Position numbers and translations under genes: made by a program. A stretch of DNA of 28,186 bases from contig JBCCGI010000095.1 in the NCBI GenBank assembly GCA_039029355.1, positions 1 to 28,186 on the forward strand, read 5' to 3'. Numbering within the stretch: position 1 is the first letter of the stretch; each line of letters opens with the position of its first letter. The notes below the pieces were generated by a model. That model ran no database searches. It saw only the letters and a list, made by a program, of their open reading frames with translations, and had not been told where the DNA came from. This document shows positions 1 through 8,283 of the stretch, piece after piece. Source of the stretch: JBCCGI01 sp039029355. GTDB lineage: Bacteria > Planctomycetota > UBA1135 > GCA-002686595.

Positions 1-71
1 GGGCCCAGCATGTCCTCGGGCTTGTCGCAGTCCTTCAGTAGCTCATCCAGCAGGTCCTTGCGGATAGGCAT
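1..71 (-). CDS. IS256-family (mutator-type) transposase, N-terminal 23 codons only
   Basis: The reading frame runs off the left edge of the window; only residues 1-23 are visible, beginning MPIRKDLLDELLKD and continuing with KPEDMLG. This is the characteristic N-terminus of IS256/mutator transposases (family knowledge: a short 'LLDELL..KPEDLLG' leader ahead of the DDE core). The ATG is preceded by AAGGAG at a 6-base spacing, which fixes the start. The element end lies just behind it and abuts an integrase remnant at about position 143, so this copy appears to have inserted into an older element. Whether the rest of the gene is intact cannot be seen. Confidence 0.8.
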   Translation of the reverse strand, partial: MPIRKDLLDELLKDCDKPEDMLG

Positions 72-142
72 TCGTAGCTCCTTGGTCGTCTAGGAAGCTA
101 CCGCGTCAGATGCGACTTACACAGCGAACCTGACACTCCCGC
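72..142 (-). mobile_element. Leader and probable terminal end of the IS256-type element
   Basis: This non-coding stretch lies between the transposase ATG and the point where integrase homology starts abruptly (about 143). By position it should contain the terminal inverted repeat of the IS256-type element; the partner end is outside the window, so the exact boundary and any target duplication cannot be confirmed. Confidence 0.5.
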
Positions 143-289
143 CGGACCCGGGGCAGACATGGATGACGTTCCTGCGAAACCACATGGACGTCACTGCGGC
201 GTGCGACATCTTCGTCCGACTGCGACCTTGAAGGTCCTCCACGTATTCGTCGTTCTCTCTCACGCGCGTCGCAGCGTCGTGCACGTCGC
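143..289 (+). pseudogene. Internal fragment of a DDE integrase/transposase (same family as the copy at 24483-25493)
   Basis: Translates as DPGQTWMTFLRNHMDVTAAC followed by DIFV, matching residues about 146-169 of the intact integrase at 24483-25493, including its first catalytic Asp (here in 'CDIF'). A frameshift then leads to a TGA, and the matching sequence resumes in another frame up to a 'SHARR..VH' motif at about 289. Both ends are cut: the left by the IS256-type element, the right by unrelated sequence. Clearly non-functional. Confidence 0.85.
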
Positions 290-306
290 TCTGGAGCACG
301 CTCGGA

Positions 307-858
307 TTGACCATCGACGGGCCCGTTCAGGTCGGGGGTATCCCGACGCCGCAGCAGATGATGCGGGTCGTCGAGGGAGCGCCCTTCACGGTGCCGGAGG
401 GAAAGCTGTTTGTCCTTACGGGCCTTGGCGCGCAGCGGGGTGGAGGCGCGGTGACGCTGGACTTCAGCGGCACCACGGTGCTCGAGACTGCGGCCAACTC
501 GGGTCGGGGCTCCACCGACTCAGACGATGTACCGTCCGTGCGTCCTGTCCCGGCTGGGTTGCTCGCGTCCGCCGGCACGGTCGTCTCCGTAGTGTCCGCG
601 GGACCCGAGGTTGCCCAGGCTCTAGGCTACCTCGCCGACGCCTTGACACTCCTCTGCCATCCATGCGCGCCGCGAGCAGACCTTTCACCAGCAGGGCCTC
701 GCGGCGCGCATCGCGTAGTGCGGGCCCGAACTGGCGACGACGGTCACCGCAGGCCGGCTATGGAATGTTCCAGTAGATCAGCATCCGGTTCTTGCAGACG
801 ATGGACCCAGAGGGCACGGGGGAGGTCCCTTGCACCGAACGGCTCGGCGGGATCCTGA
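307..858 (+). pseudogene. Fragment of an unrecognised beta-rich (probably secreted) protein
   Basis: An open frame starting at a TTG. The first ~112 codons (to about 642) look like real protein: alternating hydrophobic beta-strand pattern with 'FTVPEGKLFVLTGLG', 'VTLDFSGTTVLE' and a 'GYLAD' end. Beyond 642 the frame turns Arg/Pro/Cys-rich and looks non-coding. No signal peptide or ribosome binding site precedes it; it begins only 18 bases after an integrase remnant, so it is likely the 5'-truncated 3' part of an older gene. I recognise the style as that of planctomycete extracellular proteins but cannot name a family. Confidence 0.4.
758..821 (-). pseudogene. Possible C-terminal scrap of a lost gene
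   Basis: On the minus strand one frame reads '...SGSIVCKNRMLIYWNIP' followed by TAG at 760-758. The residue choice is protein-like, and the end is reminiscent of the C-terminus of the protein at 15257-16540 ('...YYQMMIW'). It is cut upstream by the integrase remnant at 822. Too short for any confident claim. Confidence 0.2.
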
Positions 859-881
859 AGCACTACCACAGAGCGGCGTAG
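822..881 (+). pseudogene. 3' end of a decayed DDE integrase gene
   Basis: Reads EVPCTERLGGILKHYHRAA then TAG. This matches the C-terminus found in three other remnants in the window (14274-14333, 14955-15029, 17338-17583), which share 'ERLGG(I/L/V)L(K/R)xYxRAA', and more loosely the intact copy ('LGGLHHRYSRAA'). Only the last 19 codons survive. The element's right terminal repeat lies 28 bases downstream at 910-929. Confidence 0.75.
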
Positions 882-909
882 CCCTTGAGTACTCCAGCGG
901 CCCGGCGAT

Positions 910-929
910 CGAGTTTCTGGACAGGACGG
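910..929 (-). repeat. Terminal inverted repeat of an integrase-type insertion element (right end)
   Basis: The 20 bases here are the exact reverse complement of 27747-27766 (CCGTCCTGTCCAGAAACTCG). This copy lies 28 bases downstream of an integrase stop codon and points outward, as expected for a right end; the other copy has the opposite orientation, as expected for a left end. The identity over 20 bases is seen directly; the role as terminal repeat is inferred. Confidence 0.6.
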
Positions 930-1003
930 GGTACCGCTGCGCAAGCCGCTGCCTGGCCGCTCCGGTTGCGACGCGGCCGTACGATGGGATACTTCGGGGT
1001 CGG

Positions 1004-2587
1004 TCAGTCCGCCAGCTCGTGCAGCTTGCCGTGCCCCAGGTCGGCGATCTTCTGCAGCAGCTGCCGCGGAGCCTCGCGGCCGATGGCGATGCAGTGGATC
1101 TCTAGCTCGCGGAAGGCGTTCAGCCGCTCCACGTCCTCGAGCAGATGCTTGGTGTCGCGGTAGGGGCCGCCGTAGTGCATGCGGTTGCCGCCGCCGCCCT
1201 TCTGGCCGCTCTCCGGGTCGCCGATGGTGAACTCGCCGTAGTCGACGTCCCAGGCCTCGTAGTCGTCCCAGGAGGGCCTGCCGTCGGAGAGCAGGAAGAT
1301 CGTGTCGGCGCCCTCGGCGAACACGTCCAGGTCCACGTAGGAGCCCTCGTCCACCAGGCCCTTCTTCTGGACGCGGAAGGCGCTGCGCAGGCCGCCGTGC
1401 AGGTTGGTCTTGCCGCGCAGGCGCCCGTCGGGGCGCATCTCCGTGGGCTTGTCGGTCTCGATCGAGTCGAGCTCCTTGATGACCTTCTTCACGTTGCCCG
1501 GGGTGGCCTTGACCATGCCCTTGCAGGAGTCGAGCAGTCCCGCCTGGTCGCCGAAGTAGACCACCGCGAAGCTCTTGTCCTTGCCGAGCTGGCGCAGGGA
1601 GAGCTTGAGGTGCTCGCGGGCCAGGTCGAAGCGCGTCTCGACCTGATCCAAGACGATGCTGTCCTCCTCCGCGCCCCGGCCGGGGGCGTCCACCGGCTTG
1701 CACATCGAGTCGGACATGTCGATCACGTAGCAGATGCGCGAGCCGGTGGCCTCCACGCCGAAGAAGGTCGGGCGCACGTACTCCGCCTCGGAGCCGCGGG
1801 TCACCTTCTTGCTGGTGTCGGCCAGCTTCGCCACCCAGGGGGCGGAGTTGATCACCAGCTCGTCGGTGTTGAGGATGCGCCCCAGGTGCCGGGCGATGAC
1901 GAGCTTGGTGTCGGTCTCTAGGCCGTACTCCTCGTCCAAGAGGTGGATGAAGTAGGACAGCGAGCTCTTGTAAGCGCGGTCGTGGATCTTGCCCTGCCGG
2001 TGCTCCAGCGCGGTGGCCATGCCGCCCACCAGCACCGCCTTCTCGTAGGGCTTCTTCGGCAGGTTCTCCATGACCAGCGCGACGGCGCCGTAGAGGCCCT
2101 TGGGGTCCTCGCAGCGGGCCAGGGCCTCGAGCGCGGCGGCCTTGTGGTAGATGCTCGCCTTGCGGTCCTGGATCACCGCCAGGCTGGCCTCGGGACCGGC
2201 CTGCTCGGCGTCGATCTTCAGCGTGCGCAGCCACAGCCAGGCGTCCAGCGGCTTATCGTGCTCCTCGCGCCACTCCGCCAGGCGCTCGACCGAGTCCGCG
2301 CCGGCGAAGTGGCGCGTCGTGACCGACGCCAGCAGGTGGCGCACCACCTGCTTGGGGGATTCGGGCGAGGAGAAGTCGTCGATCAGGATCTCGAGCGCGC
2401 GCGGGTCGCCGGTGGAGGCCAGCCGCTCGCGGCCGATGGTGCGGATCGCCAGCGGCTCGGTCGTTCGGTAGCGCTTGTACTGGGCGTGGATCGCGTCGTA
2501 GCCCTCGGGCGCCTGGCCCTGGGCACCGGCGGGTCCGTGGGCGAGGAACAGAAGCGCGGTCGTCGCCGCGGTCGAGAGTCGATGCAT
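1004..2587 (-). CDS. Exported HEAT-like/von Willebrand factor A (VWA) domain protein
   Basis: A 527-residue protein. Residues 1-22 form a Sec signal peptide ending 'GPAGA' before QGQ. Residues about 40-250 are helical pairs of HEAT-like character. The VWA fold begins near 283: the metal-ion-dependent adhesion site is complete, with D290-M-S292-D-S294, the threonine T394 in 'GKTNLHGG', and D435 in 'LLSDGRPS', so metal-dependent ligand binding should be retained. The ATG is the first in frame and gives a good signal peptide. The C-terminus ends shortly after the VWA core, with no anchor. Similar HEAT+VWA proteins are common in planctomycetes; their ligands are mostly unknown. The same-strand FG-GAP gene lies 254 bp upstream, so co-transcription is possible but unproven. 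Confidence 0.85.
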   Translation of the reverse strand: MHRLSTAATTALLFLAHGPAGAQGQAPEGYDAIHAQYKRYRTTEPLAIRTIGRERLASTGDPRALEILIDDFSSPESPKQVVRHLLASVTTRHFAGADSVERLAEWREEHDKPLDAWLWLRTLKIDAEQAGPEASLAVIQDRKASIYHKAAALEALARCEDPKGLYGAVALVMENLPKKPYEKAVLVGGMATALEHRQGKIHDRAYKSSLSYFIHLLDEEYGLETDTKLVIARHLGRILNTDELVINSAPWVAKLADTSKKVTRGSEAEYVRPTFFGVEATGSRICYVIDMSDSMCKPVDAPGRGAEEDSIVLDQVETRFDLAREHLKLSLRQLGKDKSFAVVYFGDQAGLLDSCKGMVKATPGNVKKVIKELDSIETDKPTEMRPDGRLRGKTNLHGGLRSAFRVQKKGLVDEGSYVDLDVFAEGADTIFLLSDGRPSWDDYEAWDVDYGEFTIGDPESGQKGGGGNRMHYGGPYRDTKHLLEDVERLNAFRELEIHCIAIGREAPRQLLQKIADLGHGKLHELAD

Positions 2588-2841
2588 GACTCCCAGGGTA
2601 GCGCGCCGTGGCTCAGAGCGCAGCGCCGACGAGCGTGATGGCGGAGGGGCAGCCCAACCCGAACAGCCCGCCGAGGGAGAAACCCGGCCTGACCAAAGGA
2701 GCTGACCCCATGGTGTCCATCGTCAGGCCTGGATTCGAGACGCCCAGGCGTACGACCTGCGGGTTGTGGGCGATCGCTGGAGCCGGACCGTGTCGTGAGA
2801 ATCGAGAATCCGGAGGGCACCTGCGGCCCAGCCCGGGTCGC

Positions 2842-5442
2842 TCAGAACGTCCCGACCGTGAGGTCGAGCGCGTTCGTCAGCACCAGCGCGCCGGCGGCGT
2901 AAGCGCTGGCCCCCTGGGCACACAGGCTCTGGCCGATCAGTACGCAGTCCGCCGGGACCTGCACCGCGAAGGGGGCTCCGGGTGCGCCTGCGAAGGTGAG
3001 CGCGGCGCTCGGAGGCGCGCAGAGCAGCGTGCCGGCCGGCGTGGGGACGTTGCGAGCTGCGGCCGACAGCCCCAGGAAGTCCGCGACCGCGCCCGGCAGA
3101 AGGGCGGCGTGCTCGATGCGCGGATCCCACGTCCCGCCGAGCACCGGCGGCCCGCCGGCGGCGGGAAGCAGCGCGGACGGGTTCGGCGGCCGCCCGACCC
3201 GCACGACCTCGGCAGCGGCCGCGCTCGCGCTGCAGCTCGTGTTTTCGAAGCGCAGGAAGGCACCCACCGTGCCGACTCCGAAGAGGGCGACAAAGTTGCC
3301 CTCGCTCGCCGCGAGCGCGTCGAGGTCGCCGTCCCCGTCGAGGTCTGCGACCGCGACGGCCTGGGCCTCCTCGACCGCGTCCGACAGGACGTGCTTAGCG
3401 CCGAAGTCGCCGCTGCCGGTCAGGTTGGGGTACCAGGCGACCTCGTCGTTCCAGTGTGAGGCGGAGAGCACGTCCAGATCCCCGTCGCCGTCGAGGTCAC
3501 CCGCCGCAACCCACCGCGCGCCGTCCGCGTCGGTCGCGATAGCGTTTTCCGTTCCGAAGCCGCCGAGCCCGTCCGTGTTCTCGAACCACGCCACGGTGTC
3601 GTCGCCGGACGACGCGGCTAGGAGGTCCGCATCCCCATCGCCGTCGAGGTCCGCGGCCTGCACCGCGGAGGCGAGCTCGGCGCCCGTCGCGACCGGCAGC
3701 GGGCCCTCGAAGTCACCCGCACCGGTGCGGTTGCGGTACCACTCGATGCGCCCGGCCCCGGTCGAAGCGGCCGCCAGATCGAGGTCGCCGTCGGCGTCGA
3801 AGTCGGCGGCGGTGACGAACGCGGCTCCCTCGAGCTCCTCTTCGACGAAGTGCACCCTCCCAAAGGCGCCGAGGCCGTCGGCGTTCTCGATCCAGCGCAG
3901 CGTGTCGTCGAGGAAGGTCGTGACCGCCCCGTCGAGATCGCCGTCGCCGTCCAGGTCGGCCGCGACGACCGAGTTGGGAATCGGCGGCGCGGGAATGCCG
4001 CTGGTGAGCAGGAGCTCCTGGCGCGGCCCAAAGGTGCCGAGCCCGTCGGTGTTCTCGTTCCACCCGTAGAGCGTGAAGTCCGACCGGACCGAGATCAGGT
4101 CGTGGTCGCCGTCGCCGTCGAGGTCGCCGGTGGTGACGGCTTCGGCGCGCTCGAGGTCCTGGCGCGGCACGAAGGAGCCCGCCGCCTCGGCCCAGGCGTA
4201 CCACGCCAGGCCGTGCGACTTGTTCCAGGGCGACTGCGTGACGACGTCGGGGCGCGCGTCGCCGTCGAGGTCGGCTGCGACCAGCTCCGAGGCGGCGTCG
4301 TGCGAGAGCAGCACGGGGATCTCGGGCCCGAGCGTGCCTGCTTCGAGGTGCTCGTGGAGCGCCAGCTTGCCGGGGGACGAGATCTGCGTGATCAGGTCCT
4401 GGTCGCCGTCTCCGTCGACGTCGGCGGTCCCGATGTTTCCTACCGGGAGATCGAGCAGCGGCAGCTCGGCCGCGAAGGAGCCCATTGCGTCGAGGTTCTC
4501 GATCCAGTCCACGCCGTCGAACTCGCTCACCGCGTTGCGGTCGACCAGCACGTCGAGGTCGCCGTCGAAGTCGAGGTCGAGCACCGCCGTCGAACTGACG
4601 GGGCCGGTGGAGACCGGCTCGGCGGGCCCGAAGCCGCCCTGCCCGTCGGCGTTGGGATGCAGCAGCACCGCCGCCCCCGCGCGTACGAGAAGATCCGGCG
4701 CCGCGTCGCCGTCGAAGTCCGCAGCGGCGATCTCGAAGACCGGGTCGGGCGGGATCGCGACCAACAACTCGGGCCCGAAGCTCGCCGCACCGTCCAGGTT
4801 CGCGTACCAGCCCAGCCGCCCGACGTCGCCGTTCTCGCCGCCGCCGGCGAGCGCATCGAGGTCGCCATCGCCATCGAGATCGGCTGCGGCGACGCACACG
4901 ACGCGTGCGAGCCCGGACTGGATGGGGGAGAGAGCCGCGAAGCTCGCGCCCCCAACGTTCTCGTACCACCCGACGGTGCCGCCAAGCGCGGCCAGCAGGT
5001 CGACGTCGCCGTCGCCGTCGAGGTCGGCGGTGTGCACCGTGCCGGCCGTCTCGCTCGTGACGTCGATGGTCTGCTTGGCGCCGAAGCTTCCGAGGCCGTC
5101 GAGGTTCTCGAACCACGGCAGCTCTTGGGTCCAGACGTCGAGGCCCACGACGTCGGCGTCGCCGTCGCCGTCCAGATCGGCGGCGGCCAGCGCCGAAAGC
5201 CGCGACTCGGCCCCGATGATGTGCAGCGGCCCGAAGGTCCCCTGCCCGTCGGCGTTCTCGATCCAGGCCACATCCCAACTCAGCAGCGAAGAGACCAAGA
5301 GGTCGGTGTCGCCATCGCCGTCGATGTCAGCCGTGGCGATGCCCTGCACGGTGAGCAGCGCCGGAGCCAGCGGGACCGGATCCCCAAAGAGCTCGTCCGG
5401 GGCGGGGCAGGCGAGGAGGAGCAGAGGGAGCGGCGCGGGCAT
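2842..5442 (-). CDS. FG-GAP/VCBS repeat protein, 14 repeats (two seven-bladed beta-propellers), with C-terminal shared surface domain
   Basis: An 866-residue extracellular protein. Fourteen copies of a ~49-residue unit each carry a calcium-loop motif of the type 'ADLDGDGDxD' followed by 'W(Y/F)ENxDGxGxFG', spanning residues about 35-735; fourteen is twice seven, suggesting two seven-bladed propellers (integrin-alpha-like fold). Several loops are degenerate (for example 'FDGDAAPD', 'LDGDARPD'). Residues about 740-866 form a separate beta-domain ending 'LVLTNALDLTVG', the domain shared with four other proteins here. The N-terminus is short, starts with Met-Pro-Ala and has 'LLLLAC', so it may be a lipoprotein (lipobox LLAC, Cys12), but the positively charged n-region is missing and an in-frame TAG lies three codons upstream of the ATG. 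Likely calcium-stabilised surface or secreted protein; ligand unknown. Confidence 0.88.
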   Translation of the reverse strand: MPAPLPLLLLACPAPDELFGDPVPLAPALLTVQGIATADIDGDGDTDLLVSSLLSWDVAWIENADGQGTFGPLHIIGAESRLSALAAADLDGDGDADVVGLDVWTQELPWFENLDGLGSFGAKQTIDVTSETAGTVHTADLDGDGDVDLLAALGGTVGWYENVGGASFAALSPIQSGLARVVCVAAADLDGDGDLDALAGGGENGDVGRLGWYANLDGAASFGPELLVAIPPDPVFEIAAADFDGDAAPDLLVRAGAAVLLHPNADGQGGFGPAEPVSTGPVSSTAVLDLDFDGDLDVLVDRNAVSEFDGVDWIENLDAMGSFAAELPLLDLPVGNIGTADVDGDGDQDLITQISSPGKLALHEHLEAGTLGPEIPVLLSHDAASELVAADLDGDARPDVVTQSPWNKSHGLAWYAWAEAAGSFVPRQDLERAEAVTTGDLDGDGDHDLISVRSDFTLYGWNENTDGLGTFGPRQELLLTSGIPAPPIPNSVVAADLDGDGDLDGAVTTFLDDTLRWIENADGLGAFGRVHFVEEELEGAAFVTAADFDADGDLDLAAASTGAGRIEWYRNRTGAGDFEGPLPVATGAELASAVQAADLDGDGDADLLAASSGDDTVAWFENTDGLGGFGTENAIATDADGARWVAAGDLDGDGDLDVLSASHWNDEVAWYPNLTGSGDFGAKHVLSDAVEEAQAVAVADLDGDGDLDALAASEGNFVALFGVGTVGAFLRFENTSCSASAAAAEVVRVGRPPNPSALLPAAGGPPVLGGTWDPRIEHAALLPGAVADFLGLSAAARNVPTPAGTLLCAPPSAALTFAGAPGAPFAVQVPADCVLIGQSLCAQGASAYAAGALVLTNALDLTVGTF

Positions 5443-5654
5443 CCCGCTAGTCTAGCCGCCGGCCACCCGCGCCCAGCACGCGCGGGTTGTCCTGACCTTT
5501 CGGGATCCGGAAGCCGCCGGCGGGCGCCTACGGGAGTCCAGCAGCCATCTACCCCGGAGAACCGTGCAGCGCTCCCTCCTCACGCCTTTCGTCCTCTTCC
5601 GCCGCAGGCCTTGTGGGTCTCGAAGCCCCCGTACGGCCCGGTAGAGTCCGCTTC

Positions 5655-6196
5655 CCAGCTTGTTTCGCAGCCGACTCAGGCCTCGCGCCAAGGGGCGCCC
5701 CCCGCATGATGCCCGCGCCATGCGCACCTTGCTCGCCCTGACCCACGTGCTCATCGCCGACCGACATCGGCTGATGGTGGAGAGCCTCGCGCTCCGCCAT
5801 CAGCTCAGCGTGCTCAAGCGCCAGCGTGAAGCATCCGCGAGTCAAGGACAGCGACCGGATGCCCTGGCATCCTGCTCCGCCGGACGCTCAAGGAGTGGCA
5901 GGACGCAGTTGTTTTCGTGAGGCCCGAGACCGTCGCGCGCTGGCACCGCCAGGGCTTCCGCTACTACCGGCGGCGCAAGTCGAGGTCGAAGCCCGGCCGC
6001 CCTCCGATCGGCAGGGACGTCATCCACGTGATCGCCTTCGGCGAGAACCACGTCCGACGGCTCAGCCTGAAGCGCCGGAGAGCGTGCCGTTCGGTGGGGG
6101 AGGTGTGTCCGGCGTCGTCTTGTCGCATCCGGGCACGCGCGCTAGCTTTCGGTCGCTATGCCATGATGGCGACGCGGTTCGCGTTTTCGGGAAGGA
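5655..6196 (+). pseudogene. Internally deleted integrase insertion element
   Basis: Begins with the left-side motif GCTTGTTTCGCAG also found at 14417 and (one mismatch) 24418. The N-terminal region matches the intact integrase: 'VESLALRHQLSVLKR' then, after a frameshift near 5830, 'RPETVARWHRQGFRYYRRRK' and 'RSKPGRPPIG'. The sequence then jumps from 'DVIH' (codon ~102 of the intact gene) to 'HVIAFGENHVRR' (~codon 273), and again to the 3' end of the gene, followed by a right flank (6064-6196) that matches 25487-25617. So two internal deletions (about 0.5 kb and 0.17 kb) plus a frameshift have left both ends but no transposase. Confidence 0.85.
6064..6196 (+). repeat. Conserved right flank of the integrase element, copy 1
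   Basis: Roughly 130 bases from the integrase stop codon outward match 25487-25617 at high identity, including GGGGGAGGTGTGTCCGGCGT and TATGCCATGATGGCG. Similarity stops near 'TTTCGGGA' in both copies. A short inverted repeat (GTGTCCGG...CCGGACAC in copy 2; one change here) lies inside. Because the match extends well beyond the gene, it marks the element boundary or a shared passenger segment. Confidence 0.75.
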
Positions 6197-6215
6197 CAGC
6201 CGTCACCGATCGTGA

Positions 6216-6247
6216 GCGGTCAACCCGGTGGCCGCCGGGTCGACCGC
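6216..6247 (-). terminator. Hairpin terminator of the PD40 propeller gene
   Basis: A 13-bp stem with a single mismatch and a 6-base loop (tggccg) begins 13 bases past the stop codon of the gene at 6261-7955. There is no U-tract, which is usual in very GC-rich genomes. It also separates the gene from the decayed element next door. Confidence 0.6.
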
Positions 6248-6260
6248 GTGACGGAGCCCC

Positions 6261-7955
6261 TTACGGAAGCAGCTGCACCTCGAGCGCGTTCGAGAGCGCG
6301 ACGCCCTGGAACGCGTCCGGCTCGAGCACCGCGCACTGGGCGTAGAGCTGGAGCGGTCCGCCTCCGCCCGGGAGCGGGAGCTCGGTCCAGCCCTCCGGGC
6401 CGATCGGGAACGGCACGACCGCCGCGAACTGCAGGGTGATGACCGTGCCGCCGAACAACGGCGTCGGGCTCGGCTGGAAGCCGTAGGCGAGGAACGCCTG
6501 GGAGCCGGGGCGCGCGTCGCGCAGGCGCAACAGGCCGTTGGAACCCGACGAGAGCTCGCCGCAGGCCCAGAGGTAGGGCGTCTCGCCCTGGTAGCCGGCG
6601 AGCGCGAAGCCCTGGTCCACGCCGGCGCTGGGGCAGAGGTCCTTGGCGTAGACGTCCTCGAGGCCGTTCGCATCCCCCGGGGCGAGGTTCGCGGCGTCGG
6701 TGGCGAAAACCGCGCGCGTCGCGTCGCCCGAGAGGGCCAGATCCCGACGGGCCTGGGTGAACGGGCCGTCGCCCGGCTCGCCGTGGGCGTCCGACGTGAC
6801 GAGGTGCGTCCAGCTGGTCTCGCGGTCGTGCACGTAGACCTGGATGCCCGCGGCGTTGGGCACAAATGGGCTCGCCGACCAGAACAGCACGTAGCGCCCG
6901 TCGTCCGAGATCTTCGGGTCCCGGTGGTAGCCGAGCGGCACCTCACCGGCGCTGGTGAGGCTCACGACCTCGGTCGTGCCCGGTTCGTCGGTGAAGTCGC
7001 CGTTCCCATCCGGATCGCGGTCGTGGACGAACACCTCGTAGACGGCCGCGGCGGGGCTGGTGGGGGACAGGTTGACCGCGCCGCTCGCGAAGGCGACGAA
7101 GCGGCCGTCGGCCGAGATCGACGGAGTCTGGCTGTGGCCGTCGGCCTGGTCGCCGGCCGAGGTCAGGCTCACGCGCGTGGTCGTCGCGTTGCCCTCGTCG
7201 AAGACGCCGTTCCCGTCCGGGTCGCGGTCGCGCACGAAGACGTCGGTGCGGAGGTTGGTGTCCTCGCCGGGGGGGAGCAGGTCCTCGGCCGCGCTCTCGA
7301 AGGCGACGTAGCGGCCGTCGGCCGAGAGCGACGCCTTGAAGCAGTGGGCCGCGGCCGGCGCCCCGCCGAAGGTCTCACTGACGAGCACGGTCTGCCCGCT
7401 CGCCCGGTTGCGGACGTAGAGGTTGTAGTAGTTCGAGAAGAGCGGCGGAGGCGACGTGAGGTTGGTCGCCGTCGTGTGGAAGGCCACCTGGGTGCCGTCC
7501 CGCGAGAGCGCGACGTCGAGGCAGATCGCGTCCGCATGCTCGCCCCCGGTCGACACGCTGACGACCTCGGAGATCGTGAGCACGCTGAGCGGGAGGGGCC
7601 GCAGGAAGAGCTGCCCCTGGGTGTGCACCAGCGTGGAGCCGTCGCCCGACAGCACGGGGTCCGAGCTGGAGACGTCGCCCGCGAACGGGTCGCAGTACGT
7701 GACGTTGGTCAGCGAGCCGTCCTGGAAGTCGTAGAGCAGGATGTCGATGCAGGTGTGCACGGCGCTGTCGACCGCGGCGTAGGCGACGTAGCGCCCGTCG
7801 CCGGAGATCGACGGGTCGCTCGCGCCCGAGACGTCGTGCGCGCCGGGCAGGCTGACGGGGGTCGTCGCCTGCCCCGCGGCCGGCGGTGCGGCGAGGGCGA
7901 GCGTCGCGAGCGGGGCGAGGGAGAGGGCCGGCGCTCCGGGGGACGTGCGGGGCAT
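6261..7955 (-). CDS. Exported WD40-like (PD40/TolB-type) beta-propeller protein with C-terminal shared surface domain
   Basis: A 564-residue protein. I start it at the ATG at 7955 because it is preceded by GAGGAA at 7-base spacing and gives a clean signal peptide (ends 'PPAAGQA'); the longer open frame has no such support. Seven repeats of the form 'xPSISxDGRYVAFxSxAxNL' give a seven-bladed propeller over residues about 35-440. Between some blades are 'VFVHDRDPDGNGxFDE' calcium-loop-like inserts. The C-terminal ~130 residues lead to 'GVALSNALEVQLL', the shared domain also seen at 2842, 13663, 15257 and 21219. No catalytic motif; probably a secreted or surface binding protein. It is divergent from the kinase gene at 8284 with a 328-bp gap. 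Confidence 0.85.
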   Translation of the reverse strand: MPRTSPGAPALSLAPLATLALAAPPAAGQATTPVSLPGAHDVSGASDPSISGDGRYVAYAAVDSAVHTCIDILLYDFQDGSLTNVTYCDPFAGDVSSSDPVLSGDGSTLVHTQGQLFLRPLPLSVLTISEVVSVSTGGEHADAICLDVALSRDGTQVAFHTTATNLTSPPPLFSNYYNLYVRNRASGQTVLVSETFGGAPAAAHCFKASLSADGRYVAFESAAEDLLPPGEDTNLRTDVFVRDRDPDGNGVFDEGNATTTRVSLTSAGDQADGHSQTPSISADGRFVAFASGAVNLSPTSPAAAVYEVFVHDRDPDGNGDFTDEPGTTEVVSLTSAGEVPLGYHRDPKISDDGRYVLFWSASPFVPNAAGIQVYVHDRETSWTHLVTSDAHGEPGDGPFTQARRDLALSGDATRAVFATDAANLAPGDANGLEDVYAKDLCPSAGVDQGFALAGYQGETPYLWACGELSSGSNGLLRLRDARPGSQAFLAYGFQPSPTPLFGGTVITLQFAAVVPFPIGPEGWTELPLPGGGGPLQLYAQCAVLEPDAFQGVALSNALEVQLLP

Positions 7956-8283
7956 GTGGTTTCCTCGGGTTGGAGTTGCGTGGAACAGGCCCTCGAAAAC
8001 CCACGCGTTGAATCCGTGACACCCGTTCGCTGGTTTTCCGGTCGCGGTGCCTTCGGCGCCCGACGCGGTCCGGACGAGGAGCTGCCCCGCCGGGTCAAAG
8101 GGCGGGCACGACGCTCGCGGGGGCGCCTTGCACTTCGCGCCGGTGGCGCCGGTGTTCGAAGGTCGCGACCGAGATGTCCAAGCGGATCGACGTCGTGCTT
8201 CCATAGCCCGGGGGCGCCGGGGAGCTGACCCGCGACGCGGGGCGTTGCGTTCCCGGGCGGATCGTCTTCCATTAGGGGACGTG
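7956..8283. other. Divergent intergenic region between propeller gene and kinase gene
   Basis: 328 bp that must hold the promoters of both divergent genes. The kinase side has a Shine-Dalgarno-like AGGGGA just before the ATG at 8284; the propeller side has GAGGAA. I could not assign -35/-10 elements with confidence and see no gene. Confidence 0.5.

Noticed and set aside
744..2234. Long open frame overlapping the VWA gene in another frame
   Set aside because: Arg/Gly/Pro-rich composition with no domain; a shadow of the real gene in high-GC DNA.
2613..2790. Minus-strand frame with protein-like sequence ('VVRLGVSNPGLTMDTMGSAP', '...CPSAITLVGAAL') ending just before the VWA gene
   Set aside because: Fewer than 60 residues, no clear start or family; may be a decayed gene end but not enough support to annotate.
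3300..5340. Regular ~147-bp DNA repeats that could be taken for a CRISPR or satellite array
   Set aside because: They encode the FG-GAP calcium loops; spacing equals the protein repeat and there are no unique spacers of CRISPR length.
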